This document shows, in pieces, positions 1 to 41,419 of a stretch of DNA of 64,000 nt (the first letter of the stretch is position 1; every line of letters begins with the position of its first letter). The stretch is from Amoebidium appalachense (Eukaryota > Ichthyosporea), in contig CAVNZM010000003.1 in the NCBI GenBank assembly GCA_963693365.1, positions 9,796,001 to 9,860,000 of the forward strand, read 5' to 3'. The position numbers and the translations under genes were made by a program. The notes beneath the pieces were generated by a model. It was not told the origin of the DNA and did no database searches. It saw only the letters and a program-made list of their open reading frames with translations.

Positions 1-66
1 CCCACTACCTTTGCCACCCAACTTGCACCCTCATATATCCATCCACCCACTCCCCCCTCCCCCCTA

Positions 67-97
<31 letters not shown>

Positions 98-208
98 CAC
101 ACACACACACCTACACTCCTCCACCCCACCAAAACGTATCAAACATGACGGGCATATATTCGATCGTTTGATGTTCACAGCTTAATTCTGATTGGGTGCA
201 AATCACAG

Positions 209-12404
<12,196 letters not shown>

Positions 12405-13014
12405 AAATGTGGTTGTGTTAATGTGTTTTGTTCTGTTTAGCCTCTGGTGTTTTTTCTTTCCGTTTTTATATTTTTATTTTCTTTTTATTTTTTATTATTT
12501 TTATTTTTTTATTTTTTTTTGGGGGGGGGGGGGGGGGGGGGGATACACCCCTTTTTTCCCTTTCGAGCAATTGCTTTTCAGTGTTTGACCTCCATGTGTT
12601 TTCTTTTTCCCGTCCTTTCATCCTTTTTCCCTTTTGATTTCTTTCTTTTTCTTTTAGATCTGAATGTGTGTTCACACATGGAGTTTCGTTTAGGCTAATC
12701 ACGACAAGGGATAGCATTGTTACATGAGCAATGTGTGATCACGATGGCATATACAGCCCCCCCTCACCCCTCACCCCCTCCCCCCCCTTCCCCCGCGGCC
12801 TTGTTCTAAAGAATTTGTCGCTTATTACCTCCTGCTCTTGGTGCCCACTTCTACGTATTATAATGAATCTATTTGCCTGGCTGTCAGCCACATCAAATAG
12901 TCGCGATCGCAAATCTTTCATCGTTAAGCCCTGTCCCCCCTCCCCCTCCCTCCTCCCCTTTCCCTCCCCCTAGCCCCCCCGTTTGTGGGTCCCACTTGTA
13001 CACCACACACACAC

Positions 13015-13049
<35 letters not shown>

Positions 13050-13291
13050 CATGTACTGTCAGTCTGCCCCCTAAAAAAAAATTCTGATAAGGAAAGAGCT
13101 ACATAGGAAGAAAAGAAAGGAATGAAGATAGAAGCAGAAAAGGAAAGAATAACTGAAACTTTAAAGACTCAGAACCCGAAGAAGCCCCGTTGAAGTTTTG
13201 TTTTCATTTGCTGCTTCAAGTTTTTAATTTTTTGAGCCAAAGTTCAGCACTGTGTACACCTTACCTCCCCGCCACCACCACCCCCCCCAAA

Positions 13292-13347
<56 letters not shown>

Positions 13348-13383
13348 CACACACACCATGCCACCCTTGGACACACACACGCA

Positions 13384-13424
<41 letters not shown>

Positions 13425-13446
13425 TACACACACGTGCGTGTACACT

Positions 13447-13490
<44 letters not shown>

Positions 13491-14130
13491 TACATACACA
13501 TGTAAACACACACACACACACGTACACACACAGTGGCACACACACACGCACACGTACACACCTACACTGTGTTTGGACTGGCCGCCCAAGCGGCGCCCAG
13601 ATTTATTATTCCCAGGTTTGGGTTGGCCACTCAGATTTGTTATGCCCGAGGTTTATTTGGGCAGATTTGTTATTCCCGAGGTTTTCTGAAAATCAACTCG
13701 GAGCCCAAATGCACAGAACAGAGCACGTCACTTCATACACACACTCGTTTCAACTTCCGGACGTGCAAGTTGCTTTATGACCGAGATCTAGAGACTTCCG
13801 GAGTCAGATAAGTTCTAGCAAGGATATAGCAGTACCTCCAACCCCCCGTCCCCGCCCGCCCCCACCACCACCACCACCACCACCACCACACACACACCAC
13901 ACACGCACACACACACACCGTGTGCGCGCGCACAACACGCGCGCGCGCGCGTGCTGTCACACGCTCCTCCTCTCTCTCCCTTCGTAAGCCTCTTTCGAGC
14001 AGGAAGAAGATCCGTTTGTTACCTTGCATCTCCGGGAGCTTCTTGCGTCCACGGAGGCGCTCCGCAGCAGTGGTTAGGCCAACCGCCTGCAGGCAGACAG
14101 GCGCCAGCTGCTGGAAGAGAGGTGTGCACA

Positions 14131-14161
<31 letters not shown>

Positions 14162-14866
14162 TTTCCCCCCCTCTATCTCTCCCACCCAACCCCCCCCCCC
14201 CCCCCCCCCCTCTTCCCTCCCCCCGATATTTGTGGACTTTTGCCCCAGGGCCTCCATGCTCTCGCTTTTCTACCCTACTTTTCCCTTGCTTAACTGCACT
14301 GTGCACGCTTGGAATTTGCGCAGCTCTGCCTGTACACACCAGGGCCGAAATGAGACAGTGAGAAATAGGCATGTGTGGCTATGGAGGAAAGTTGGGGGAA
14401 TAGAGAGCATGGGGGGAGGGGGGGGGGGGGGGGGGAGGGGGGGGGGGAGGGGGGGGGAGGGGGGGGGGGAGGGGGGGGAGGGAGGGGGGGGGGGGGGGGC
14501 AGCAGGGGAGCAAGAAGCGGATGGGCGGGAAGGAAAAGGAGACAGGCAGGGACCGGGAGAGAAGATGGGAGAAAATTGGGAGAATTGAAACCGGCGTGAG
14601 ACACAGAGGCACAGCCGGAGGGTGACGGAGCAAGAGAGGGAGAACTCTTAGAGAGTGGGACTGTGTGGAAGGAGAATCGTAAGAGGAAAGAGATTGAGGT
14701 AAGAGGAGAGAGGTATGACTGAGTTATTCTTACTAGGGGTTTGACGGGTTGGATAGGGAAGGGATGAGGGGGAAGAGAGGGGGGGGGGGGGGGGGGGGGG
14801 GAGACAGAGACAGCAAGGAAAGTGTAAAGGGGGGGAGGTAGTAGGTGGGGGGGGGGGGGGGGGGGG

Positions 14867-14937
<71 letters not shown>

Positions 14938-15815
14938 AGGGAGGGAGACAGGGGGGAGGGAGGTGTGGGGGGGGGGGATTTGAGGGAGGGACAGAGAACG
15001 AGAGGCAGGGTGGAAGGGAGGGAGGCAGGGGGGGTGGGGGGGGGGGTGGGGGGAGTGAGAGTGAGAGATGGAAAGAGAGTAGGCCTGATGTATGTGTGTT
15101 TATGTGTGTGTGAACTACTATGTAGTGACAACTCAATATTGCCACCAAACGTGGCTGGATGATAGTGTGCTTCTATATATTTTTGCTTTTCAGAGTGCTC
15201 TCTCCTGTTTCTTTTCACCCCACCAGCTTCCACTTCTGCCCACAAACCAAGCCAAAACTATTCCTGCGCGCACACACACACACACACATGCACACACATG
15301 CACACACATGCACACACACACACCCACATACACACACACACACATGCGCACACGCACACGCACACACACACACATACAAATCTCTCTCTCGCCCCCCCTC
15401 CCTCTCAGGAGTTGATTAGCGTAACTCTGTATTGATCTACCTATGACCACCCTTATTTCATCGTTATGCAGTGAGTTGAACACATTTTTGGACAGTGGTT
15501 GCATCCATATGCATTGTCTCAGTCGCATGCATGTGCAATCAAGAATCACAACAACGTATATGCTTGTTTGTGTGAAGTTCATTCAAGATGTCATATCGAT
15601 CGATGATCAATCGTGTCTTTAAAAATGTACCTCGTGGCCGTGCGTGCACCTGTGTCCGGAGTGTATACGTCACACAGTGTAGGACATGTGTACGTGTGCG
15701 TGTGTGTGTAATGACGGCCTGTGTGTGTGTGCACGTGTGTGTGTGTGTGTGTGTGTGTGCCTGTGTGTTTGCGTGTATGTGTGCATGTGTGCGATTTGTG
15801 TGTGTGTGTGTCACT

Positions 15816-15848
<33 letters not shown>

Positions 15849-16506
15849 TGTGCCCCAGGGGGAAGGGGGGGGGGGGGGGGTTCGGGAGGGGGGGATGTGT
15901 GTATACGGTGTGTGTGTGTGTGTCTCTCTTAGTGTATGTGCGCGCGCATGCGTGTATGTGTGCATGTGTGCGATTAAATTTGTGTATGTGCGTGCGTGCA
16001 CGTGCGCGCGTGTGTGTATGTGTATGTGTGTTTGTGTGTGCGTGGCACTGCGTGCGTGCGTTTGTGCGCGTTCGTACGTGTGTGCGTGTGCGTGTCTGTG
16101 TCCAGGGGGCGGTGGGGGGGGGAAGGGGGGGGGGGGGGGAGGGGGGAGGGCTTGTGTGTGCATGCATCGATCCCTCCTGGTGTTTGAGCCTTATTTCCCG
16201 ATTAATAATAACGTTTATGTTGTTCTAAGCTTCTTTTCTTCTTCTACGTATATCTGTGGGGTTTACGCTGTTTACTCGAGGCAAAGAGAGACCAGTCTCA
16301 GGTATGGGGGGTTTTGCTCAGAATATCCCCTCAGCGGTATATCATGATCACGTACATAGATGTCGGTTGATGATTATATATCAGGGTTTACTTTCTCTAC
16401 GAGGTACCATAAAGACTAAGACAAATCAATTAGTTGGGTTCCCTGTTTTTTTTTTTTTTTTTTTTTTTTTTTCGGGCTCCCCTGGGACACTCGGTATCAG
16501 CTGGTT

Positions 16507-16563
<57 letters not shown>

Positions 16564-16676
16564 CGCGCTAAAATTTTGCAATGATGTGTTTCTCAAGCCA
16601 ATCAATACATCTAATAAACAGGTCATATTTACGCGTGTTTAGTATAGAATCAAGGATGTTGTAATTTTCAGGTAAT
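12405..16676. other. Microsatellite-rich spacer
   Basis: It holds a T-then-G run (12510-12542), (CA)n blocks at 13017-13560, G-rich tracts at 14410-14500 and 14780-14935 ending in (GA)n, and imperfect (GT)n at 15720-16110. Ordinary-complexity pieces at 13570-13720, 15420-15690 and 16200-16440 show no coding sequence. At 13613-13690 a short motif resembling CAGATTTGTTAT is repeated three times. Confidence 0.6.
14003..14077 (+). CDS. Possible orphan terminal exon
   Basis: After an AG at 14001-14002 a short frame reads EEDPFVTLHLRELLASTEAL and stops at TAG. It looks protein-like and lies downstream of the helical-repeat gene, so it could be an alternative last exon of that gene. No matching donor is clear, and a second frame is also open. 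Confidence 0.25.
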   Translation, partial: EEDPFVTLHLRELLASTEALRSSG

Positions 16677-17036
16677 CTATCTTTCTGGGTGTCTGTTGTG
16701 AATGTGTCGTGTGTGTGTTGCGGTATTGTGGTCTATCAAACCACATTTGGCGATACATGACCGTTTAAACTGGTGTGTGTGTGTGTTGTTTGGGCATGCA
16801 AACGATGCCACCTTATACTTATTAGATCTCCACTGTATAGCACGTGTACAGTAAAAGCGTGGTAAGTGATCAATAACACCATCAGCTAGAGAAAGACCAA
16901 TTCTACAGGAAGGTATTATGTATTTAGGTGTTACCCATTTGCGAGTGCCATATTTGGCAATATGGTTAAGGCGGTCATTATATATATAAAACGAGACATA
17001 AGGCCTAAGATGACGGGACATGTCCACATTTAACAA
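16677..17036 (-). pseudogene. Probable LINE ORF2 C-terminal remnant
   Basis: 119 codons, tryptophan/tyrosine/arginine-rich, with a Cys/His-containing end (SCIAKCGLIDHNTATHTRH). Assigned to the LINE by its contiguity and strand; no domain is recognised. Confidence 0.4.
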
Positions 17037-17077
17037 ACCAAGAAAAGAAAGAGCTTAACATAAGAGTAAAATCAGGT

Positions 17078-17266
17078 TTATGTAATAGCACAATCACTTT
17101 CCTTTTGTGGGTAGGAGGGAACAGGGATTTTAAGAAACCCAGCAGGAAGTCCATCAGGTCCACAAGACTTACTAGAGCTATAACTAGATATCACAGACCA
17201 TACGGTATCGGGACTGAAAAAGGGGAGGATCGATTCTATGGGGATAGATGGGTCTACAGGCCACAC
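17078..17266 (-). pseudogene. LINE reverse transcriptase start (first motif only)
   Basis: It contains SSSKSCGPDGLPAGFLK, the SPGPDGI-type motif that opens the LINE RT domain. The following RT motifs, including the YxDD box, are absent. The next recognisable piece (16677-17036) looks like the far C-terminus, so several hundred codons were deleted. Confidence 0.65.
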
Positions 17267-17318
17267 AACAGGTTTCTGAGCGGGGGTCCTATCTTTAAAC
17301 AGTTCCGAGAAATACTTA

Positions 17319-18059
17319 TCAGTCTATGAGGGGGTCTCCAGTGATATCACCAATAATACGAGCAGGGGGGCCAAATCGATTTATACTAGCAAGCCGGCAC
17401 AAGCTTTCCTTTTGAGACAGGGGCTCACCTAGTCTAGCGGGAGTGGTGTTTGGTAACAAGAGAGCATCGGGATATTCCTTCCTACCACCACCTGCATAAT
17501 CACCGAGATCTATTAAATCATCAACAATAAAGTTAGTGCATGTATCTAGTACGAGATGTGAATCTGGTCTGGCTTGTGCAGATTCTAATAGGCGCATATA
17601 TATAGGGTGTTTCGTTGCATAGCATACACATCCATCAACTCTACCCCACTGTGACTTGAGCTGGGATAGACGGAGGCGAAAGGTGGGAGGAGGAGGAGGG
17701 AGCAGATCAAGGGAGATCTTAAGTAGGAAAAGGATAGGAGAGTGATCAGATGACCTAGAGAGGTTAGGAGGGAGAGAGAGCTTTGACATGGTTGATGGCC
17801 AAAAGGCCACTCCCCAGTCGGTGTTGTGGGCATGGGATATTTGAGGGAACCGCAAAGTGTGACTTTGGACATTCCTTGCTAAAGGGGTAGCGCGCCCCGG
17901 GGGCTTAGATAGGTACCCGACACTCACTTGCAGTGTGTCTGTGTGGTGGAGTCGCGTGTTAAAGTCACCTAAAAAACAGTGGATATTGGTAAGTGTGACA
18001 ACTCGTGAGTCAAATCGGCAACCGACATAGATGGTGGGTAATATACAAAAGTAAAACAT
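17319..18059 (-). pseudogene. LINE ORF2 endonuclease C-terminal half and linker
   Basis: 246 codons with CFLGDFNTRL (the GDFN motif) and SRSSDHSPILF (the SDH motif), both diagnostic of the LINE endonuclease active site. A linker then runs toward the RT. The frame is shifted against both neighbours, so the copy cannot make an intact ORF2 product. Confidence 0.72.
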
Positions 18060-18402
18060 TAGAAAGAAACTCTATAGAAACCGAGAATTCCGTTTTTGCT
18101 ACCGGTTTGCATTTCACTCTCACGTGTGGCGCGGCAAGTACAATAATGCCTCGGTTTTTCGCATAACCGGGGTATGTGGATGTGTCGACCAATGTAGAGT
18201 TGAATTTGTGGTGGTTTTTAAACTGTGTTTCGCAAATCACTGTAAATGTGTGGTTGTTTGTCTGTTGTTGTATGTAGCTGATTTTATCGTCGAGTGTCCC
18301 GGGGGGGGAGGCCCTTTTGGGGGCCCAGTGTCCGAGCATTCCAGAAGAAGAAGGATAAATCAGGCATCGGTTTGGTCCGACGCCTGTGGGGTTGGTTCCC
18401 AC
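18010..18402 (-). pseudogene. LINE ORF2 endonuclease, N-terminal half
   Basis: It contains TFTVICETQFKNHHKF, resembling the catalytic glutamate motif (xxQET) of endonuclease/exonuclease/phosphatase-fold LINE endonucleases, followed by NRGIIVLAAP. The frame breaks at the C-terminal side and continues in another frame at 18059. Confidence 0.6.
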
Positions 18403-18896
18403 TTGTCGCTTACGGGGTCGTATGCACGACCTTCCGCCAGCGCGAACAGTTCGCAGAAGAGCTCGATTTCCATCTCACATCGGCGTTTGCGCTCGAGTAG
18501 TTTCTCACCAGAAAACATTGGTTCCTTCGTGTCCGTGTCTATCACGCTCGTACCATCGGTTTCCAACTTTGCGAGGAACTCTTTTGCCTTGCTGAAGCGT
18601 ACACAACAGCGTGTGGCGCACGCATTCTTAGCAGACACTTTACGTTCTTTGTCTGCTTTCTGAATGTTTTCCGGCGCGCGTGGGTCGTAGCTTGGGAGGT
18701 GGGTGAAGAAGCTTCCACACCCCTTTGTCGCGTCACGGATGAACGCACGGTTATAGTCGCCCCGTACTGCTACTTCCAGCACGTCGTATCCAATGAAGGA
18801 CAGACAAAGGAAGCGAGAGCACCGGAAGCCGAGGGCCTTGAAGATGGACCACATGGCCCTGTGTGGGCATCTGCCGTGCTTGACTTTGAAAGACAC
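18360..18896 (-). pseudogene. LINE ORF1 C-terminal-like fragment
   Basis: 178 codons in the same minus-strand phase as the coiled-coil piece, rich in Lys/Arg/Glu with several cysteines. It includes EKLLERKRRCEMEIELFCEL. No zinc knuckle is seen. Assigned to ORF1 by position only. Confidence 0.4.
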
Positions 18897-19196
18897 CCTC
18901 TCGTATTTGGGTGGGATGTTGATGTTACCGTGTGCTTGGGTGTTCCCCTTGGCCGACGGTTTGGGAGGGGAGTTGCGGCGGTACTCGTTGCCTGCAAGAA
19001 TGCTGGCACATGTTTCCTTGGCAATTTGGTGGGCCTCCGGTGTTTTACGAGAGTTCGCATATTCTAGGAACTCGGCCGGGAGCTGTGCTTCCGGTCCTGT
19101 GTTGTTTTGTGTTGGGGTGATAATGTCTCCATCGCGAGATGTTTGCTCATGAGTTTTGGGGTTTTGCGATCCACTTCTGTTTAGCTGGGCTGTGAG

Positions 19197-19535
19197 TCAA
19201 TCAGTGGTGAGCTTGAGTTGGGCATTTTCTGTTTGGAGTTTTTCTATCATGTTCTTGAGTGGTAACAGCTCATCTAGCTGTTTCTTAACGAGGGCAAGTT
19301 CTGCCAGTACTGTATCAACCGAAGGTTTCGGCATGGTTGCTATTTTGTTTCTACGGAGTGGCGTGGTGTTATTTTGAATGGGTAGTGTATTGTGAATAGG
19401 TGTTGCGCTTAGTCTAAGGCGATGTTTTTCTGGCTGTGCATCTGTGGTAGGTGTATCTGGTGGACGTTTTGAATGAGTAATGGGTGTAGATGGAACCTTG
19501 GAAGAGGCTCTGAAACGATTATAGGCATGTGCCAT
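19197..19535 (-). pseudogene. LINE ORF1 N-terminal fragment (coiled coil)
   Basis: 112 codons starting at ATG, with a Ser/Thr/Pro-rich basic N-terminus and then a leucine/glutamate heptad-like stretch (VLAELALVKKQLDELL, NMIEKLQTENAQLKL) ending at a stop. A coiled coil for trimerisation is typical of LINE ORF1 proteins. The frame resumes in the same phase at 18896, after an intervening stop. Confidence 0.55.
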
Positions 19536-19724
19536 GACATGGATGGGGGTGTTCCCCGGCCCCTAGGGCCACGGATGGCCTCGTTTAGGGGTGGATGAGC
19601 AAAGGATACTATTTATTTGCAGATAATAAAAGGCGACATTTGAATCGATGTGTGCGAGTGAATCGATGTGTCTGTATTCCATTCCTTTCTCTTCCTATAG
19701 CTCTTTCTTTTTCGGAAGTACTTT

Positions 19725-19725
<1 letters not shown>

Positions 19726-19766
<41 letters not shown>

Positions 19767-19797
19767 GGGTAGTGGTGGTGGTGGTGGTGGTGGTGGT

Positions 19798-19837
<40 letters not shown>

Positions 19838-20020
19838 CGGGCGGCAGGCTGGCGAGTCTGTACATGGGTGCGTGTGTGCGTGTGTGCGTGTGTGCGCCTG
19901 CGTGTGTGCGTGCGTGCGTGCGTGCGTGCGTGTGCGTGTGCCTGTGTGCGTGTGCGTGTACGTGTGTTCGTACGTGTGCGTGCGTGTGTGTACGTGTATG
20001 CATGTGTGTGCGCGGCGGGC
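19726..20020 (+). repeat. (GT)n-(GGT)n-poly-G-(GC)GT compound tract
   Basis: About 32 bases of GT, then GGT repeats, about 40 G, then GCGT-type repeats. It separates the dead LINE from the mannosidase promoter. Confidence 0.9.
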
Positions 20021-20080
20021 GCGAAAATCAAGTTGCGACATATCTCGACTCCCGAGGTTTGCATTTGCACCCATTTGTAA

Positions 20081-20109
20081 TGACGTCAGTGAGCCACATG
20101 CCTATATAA
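20081..20109 (+). promoter_or_regulatory. Core promoter of the alpha-mannosidase gene: CRE-type octamer plus TATA box
   Basis: A perfect TGACGTCA (20081-20088), the CRE/ATF-type palindrome, lies 14 bases before TATATAA (20103-20109). With usual TATA spacing, transcription would start near 20135, giving a 5' leader of about 260 bases before ATG 20398. A 12-codon upstream ORF starts at 20162. The protein-start evidence downstream is independent of this. Confidence 0.6.
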
Positions 20110-20397
20110 GGCAGGTGTTTGCAGCACTCCATGAACGTCACCTACCATAAAAGGTTATAATATGTGTGCACAAAAAACAAAAAACTTTGGACTCTTGTAA
20201 AAAAACTTTGGTTTGACAGCTCACTCAGAATCTCCCGAAGGCTCCACTTGCCTATCAGGTTCACAATACCTCGTGGAAGGGGCGGTGTTTTGTTGCTTCG
20301 AGTCTACGACTATAACTTTTCCGTCTCCAAGTCATCGTTTCGACTTCAAGTTTTCATTCTTGGTCCATCGTCTTGAGAGTTCGTTTTCGCGTCAACC

Positions 20398-34790
<14,393 letters not shown>

Positions 34791-34893
34791 CTGCAGTTGT
34801 GCTTTTAGACATAACGTGAATTTGCCAATTTATACCTCTGCCTGCCTAAGCCCGTGGTTTTTTCCCCCCCTTTCACTCGTTCATTGTCCCCCC

Positions 34894-34930
<37 letters not shown>

Positions 34931-35139
34931 CTTTTCAAACTGTGCATTACGGGCTCCAGTTGAAGTGAAGCCCCTGTCCCTCCTCCCCCCCCCCCCCCTC
35001 TCTTCTTTTGTTATTGTCGCAATCCCTGCTTTGTGGAGGCTTAGGCCTGGAATCACCGTCCAGGAGTGATTGAGACGGCCGTTTGCAAATACCTATTACC
35101 ACCGTGATGTGGGGTGAAGTCATCATTCACAGAACGTAA

Positions 35140-35145
35140 AATAAA
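35140..35145 (+). terminator. Candidate poly(A) signal of the mannosidase gene
   Basis: AATAAA lies 350 bases after the TGA, in a short AT-rich stretch. No other signal is closer. Confidence 0.4.
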
Positions 35146-35317
35146 TAACAAAACTGATTATTATGAGATAAATATTAATGCTGCCAGTTCTTGAAACACA
35201 GCCCCAGCTGCATAACCTAGGCTCTCCCCCCCACTCCCCTCCTCCTCCCCCTCCCCACCCCCCACCCCCCACCCCCCACCCCCCATCCCCCCTGCCCCGA
35301 AAACAAAGGGGAAAAAG

Positions 35318-35354
<37 letters not shown>

Positions 35355-35714
35355 GTGCACATCCGTTCGCCGCACCCATCCACACATGTACACACACACA
35401 CACACACACACGGTGTCACACAACACGCACGCACCTCGCTCACGCACCTTTTGGCACGTGCAGGCATGTCTCTGTGCATGCGCATTATCATGTCGGTAGT
35501 CGGGTGTGGTGTATGCGCTTGCACACGAGCTCATCTGATCGCTATTTTTTGAGTTATTTTTTTTTTCCCCCATCCGTTCATCCCTCACAGACAGTTACTC
35601 TTCCGTTTGCTCTGCCTAAACCCCTAGGCAGGATCGACAGTATTGAAACACGGAATTACAACCTATTAGTTAGGACCCTGAATAGTTTTAAGTTGTACTA
35701 CATGTGCGCACGAA

Positions 35715-35722
<8 letters not shown>

Positions 35723-35800
<78 letters not shown>

Positions 35801-35824
35801 TGTGTGGACACTGTGTGTGTCTGC

Positions 35825-35894
<70 letters not shown>

Positions 35895-35908
35895 CTCTCT
35901 CTCTCTCT
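35723..35908 (+). repeat. (GT)n to (CT)n tract
   Basis: About 75 bases of GT followed by about 80 bases of CT. Confidence 0.93.
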
Positions 35909-36582
35909 GCCTGTGTGTGTGTATGTGTGTGTGCCCGTCGGGTGTGCATGTGTGTGTGTGGTGTGTGGGCACCGTGTGTGCGTGTGGGTGTGTTACCTGT
36001 GACTGTGTGTGCGTGTTTCTGTTTGTGTGTGTGGTGGGTGTGTAGGTGGCTGGGTGTGGTTGGAATTGTGCGTGTGGGCCGTGTGTACGCTGTTGGCGTA
36101 TGTGTGTGACACGTGTAATAAATAGCTGAGGGCGGGTCTCCAAGGAAAACAGCGTTGAAATGCACGCATGGCCTAGGTCTGCCGATGGGGAAAAGGGAAG
36201 GGAACTTGACTGTATCATTGAGGGAAATCTGTGGGGACAAACGAATATTTTTTAGCCCTTTCTCTCGCTTTCTTTGCGAAGAACTTGATGCACTGCAGTG
36301 AGAGGGGCAGAGCATAGAGGCATGCATATGTCCAAGTCCAAGCCCGAAAATTCAGAAAATTTTGATGGTATTTTTTCAAGCCCCGATGTATTTTGGGTTT
36401 CGGGTTATGGTATTTTTCGTACCATGTCATTTGGCGGGGCACTGTTTGCGCAATCCAACCTCGGGAGTTGGCTCCGTATCTTGCGGGCATATGTCTTATG
36501 AGGGGCGTGCGCGCACGCGCAGATGTGTGTATGTGATGCTTCGTGTTTTATAATATATATGTGCATATGTGTTTGTGTGGGT

Positions 36583-36895
<313 letters not shown>

Positions 36896-37129
36896 CCCTC
36901 TCTTTAGCTCTCTGGAGCTCCCGGGCCCCAGCACAGATCAATCTAACTTGAATAGATGGTGACGCACGCAAAGTGGGACTCAACAACGTTGATAAATAGC
37001 ATCAGCATTTTCCATCAATACTATGGCAAAAAGAAATACAGTCTGATATATGTATACAACATAACACGTGTTGTGGTTGATACCGTTTTGTTGGCCTTAA
37101 AAAGATACAGAAGTGTTTCAGTGAATAAG

Positions 37130-37170
<41 letters not shown>

Positions 37171-37419
37171 CCTCCCCTTCCCCTCGTTATCATGATGATC
37201 CTTTTTTCCCTTCGTTTTTTTCTCTTAACAACAATTTTAGAGTCGTATAAAGGTAAGAATATGTACATGTAAGTAGGAGACTGAGTCTAGTATCGTCTCA
37301 ACACTGTGTAATACGGAACGAAAAGAGAAGGCCCCCACTTTGAAATGAAATTGTTGGACACAGCACATGTCTTCTATCTCTGATGAAACTCCGAAAATCT
37401 GGAGTTACATCCCCCCCCC

Positions 37420-37450
<31 letters not shown>

Positions 37451-37580
37451 ACACACATGTACACACACATACACAGACACACCCCACCCCCTCCGGCATT
37501 CCCGTGGTGTAAAGGCCTTACAGTCCCCTCTCCCCCACCCCTTGTCCCCCGGGCTCCCCACCACAAACCAACCATCCCCC

Positions 37581-37611
<31 letters not shown>

Positions 37612-37949
37612 ACACACACACGAAGTGCTCCCCCTTAGTACCCTGACTCCCCGAACGTTCCTTTCCCTTTTCTCCAGCCCCCCCCCCCCCCCCCCCTAAG
37701 TCTTTCCTCCTGAGTTTCACTCTGTCTTTTCCTCCCTAATCCGTTCCTGTGTCCCCCCCCCCCCCCCTCCCCCTCCCCTGCACATGATTTCCCGTCTCTT
37801 TTTTGTTTGTTTGTTCGTTTGTTAGATCACCCTCCAAGTCTTTTGAGTCACATGCTCATACACGACCACACACTATCTGGGCCACACACATGATGTGTAC
37901 CGTGACATGCACACACAAACTGATGCTTACTCCCTCCGACTCTCTCTGG

Positions 37950-39955
<2,006 letters not shown>

Positions 39956-40072
39956 CGCCACTACTTTGGAATATCCGTATCATGTGATGCCTGTATACGT
40001 ATGATATCATGGTTTACCACATGTGTTGTGTTATAATACGCAGCCATATGCATGGGGGCCGGGCGGGCGGGG

Positions 40073-40110
<38 letters not shown>

Positions 40111-40911
40111 CTTACCATGTCTTACCATGAAACCTCGGGAGGCTTACCATGAACCGAAATTTTGTTGGTATTTTCAAAAGTGTCCGGGTATTTTTTACCG
40201 TAAAAACGGGGTTATGGTCGGGCTTGTGTCCAACTAGTACTTGATGGAACGGATCTGGACGACCCATTTATTCGTATGACAAGACGTTTCAGTTAATAAA
40301 ACAAGGACCATTGAGGTTCTTATTGTAGACAGAGCACGTAGACTTTATTCTTTATACGTTGGCAGGTATATTCCTACTTTTTTTTTATTGTTTTATATAG
40401 TAGCCTATGTACCTAACTAATTTTTTACAACTCAGTTTTCCATCGGTCCCGCATACGGTACGTGTGCTCTTTGTTTTGCCAACCTTGGGTCAATAATTTC
40501 GGCGGGAGGAGTTCACCAATAGGAGAGTCCAGCATAACAATATACACCAATAGGAACTCATTATCTGCTTATTGGCCACTTTCAGCCAATCACGGAGATT
40601 ACACAATACCCATGCTGGTTGAAACATACCATATATGGTTACCGGCTTTTTGCTTTTTGTGCACGGAATACAGATTCGAAATCGAATCACGGAGGAATTC
40701 TAGAATCATGCGTACGGAAGTGTACAAATGCCCAGTGAGAATATAGTTATTGGTAACCATATCTACATATCCATATAGATTAGACCATAATTAACCAAAG
40801 TCTTTCTTTGTGTTCAAATGGACAGCTCTAGGGCCGTACCGTAATGCTTTTACGTACATGGTACTTCGTAAATTTCTGGCCGCCACAAAACCAGTCTGAA
40901 GAAGGCAGAAT

Positions 40912-40967
40912 CACGGCCATCTAGAAACACCTTCTAGATGGCCGTGAGGTGTTTCTAGATGGCCGTG
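40912..40967. repeat. Perfect 20-bp inverted repeat with self-similar loop
   Basis: The arms 40912-40931 and 40948-40967 are exact reverse complements. The 16-base spacer contains a further partial copy of the right arm (TCTAGATGGCCGTGA). GCAGAATC occurs directly on both sides. Confidence 0.9.
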
Positions 40968-41419
40968 GGCAGAATCTCCCAGCACATTCCACACATCGCT
41001 AAAAACCGTGAGCCTTTCCCACAGGGAAACGACCCGCAATCTGCTAAGACTCGGATAACCCTGGATCGGGTTTTTTTGCCGCGCTCAACCCGGTTTAAGT
41101 CACGCTTGTGTCTGAGCCTGGTTCCCTGGTAATTGTTGGAAAACACTAAACACATCAAAAAAAATAGCATAAAAAACATATATATTCACATTGGCGCGAG
41201 CGGTTTTTTGATTTTAGGCCCCCAAATATGTGTTTTTTCCATCAGATATTTTAACTAACAGTATGATCACATCATGGCAGGCTTAAAATGGAGTTGGTGC
41301 AAAATCAGACCGATCGAGTGTCTCAAAACCGACTTAGTTTTTTCCTCGCGGCTTCCTAAAAACCGGCCGGGCCAAGTGCAGGGGCTATATGTTTTTGTTT
41401 TAAAACGCTCAACAGTTGG

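Larger units (their letters stand above)
16677..19580 (-). mobile_element. Degenerate non-LTR (LINE-type) retrotransposon
   Basis: Read on the minus strand, pieces of one element lie in correct order: an ORF1-like coiled-coil segment, a basic/low-complexity segment, an apurinic-type endonuclease in two frames, the first reverse-transcriptase motif, then a C-terminal-looking segment. The pieces are in different frames and most of the RT domain (including the catalytic aspartates) is absent, so the copy is dead. The 5' end is about 19580, just before ordinary low-complexity DNA. The 3' end is placed near the stop at 16677. It lies 0.5 kb upstream of the mannosidase promoter. Confidence 0.75.
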
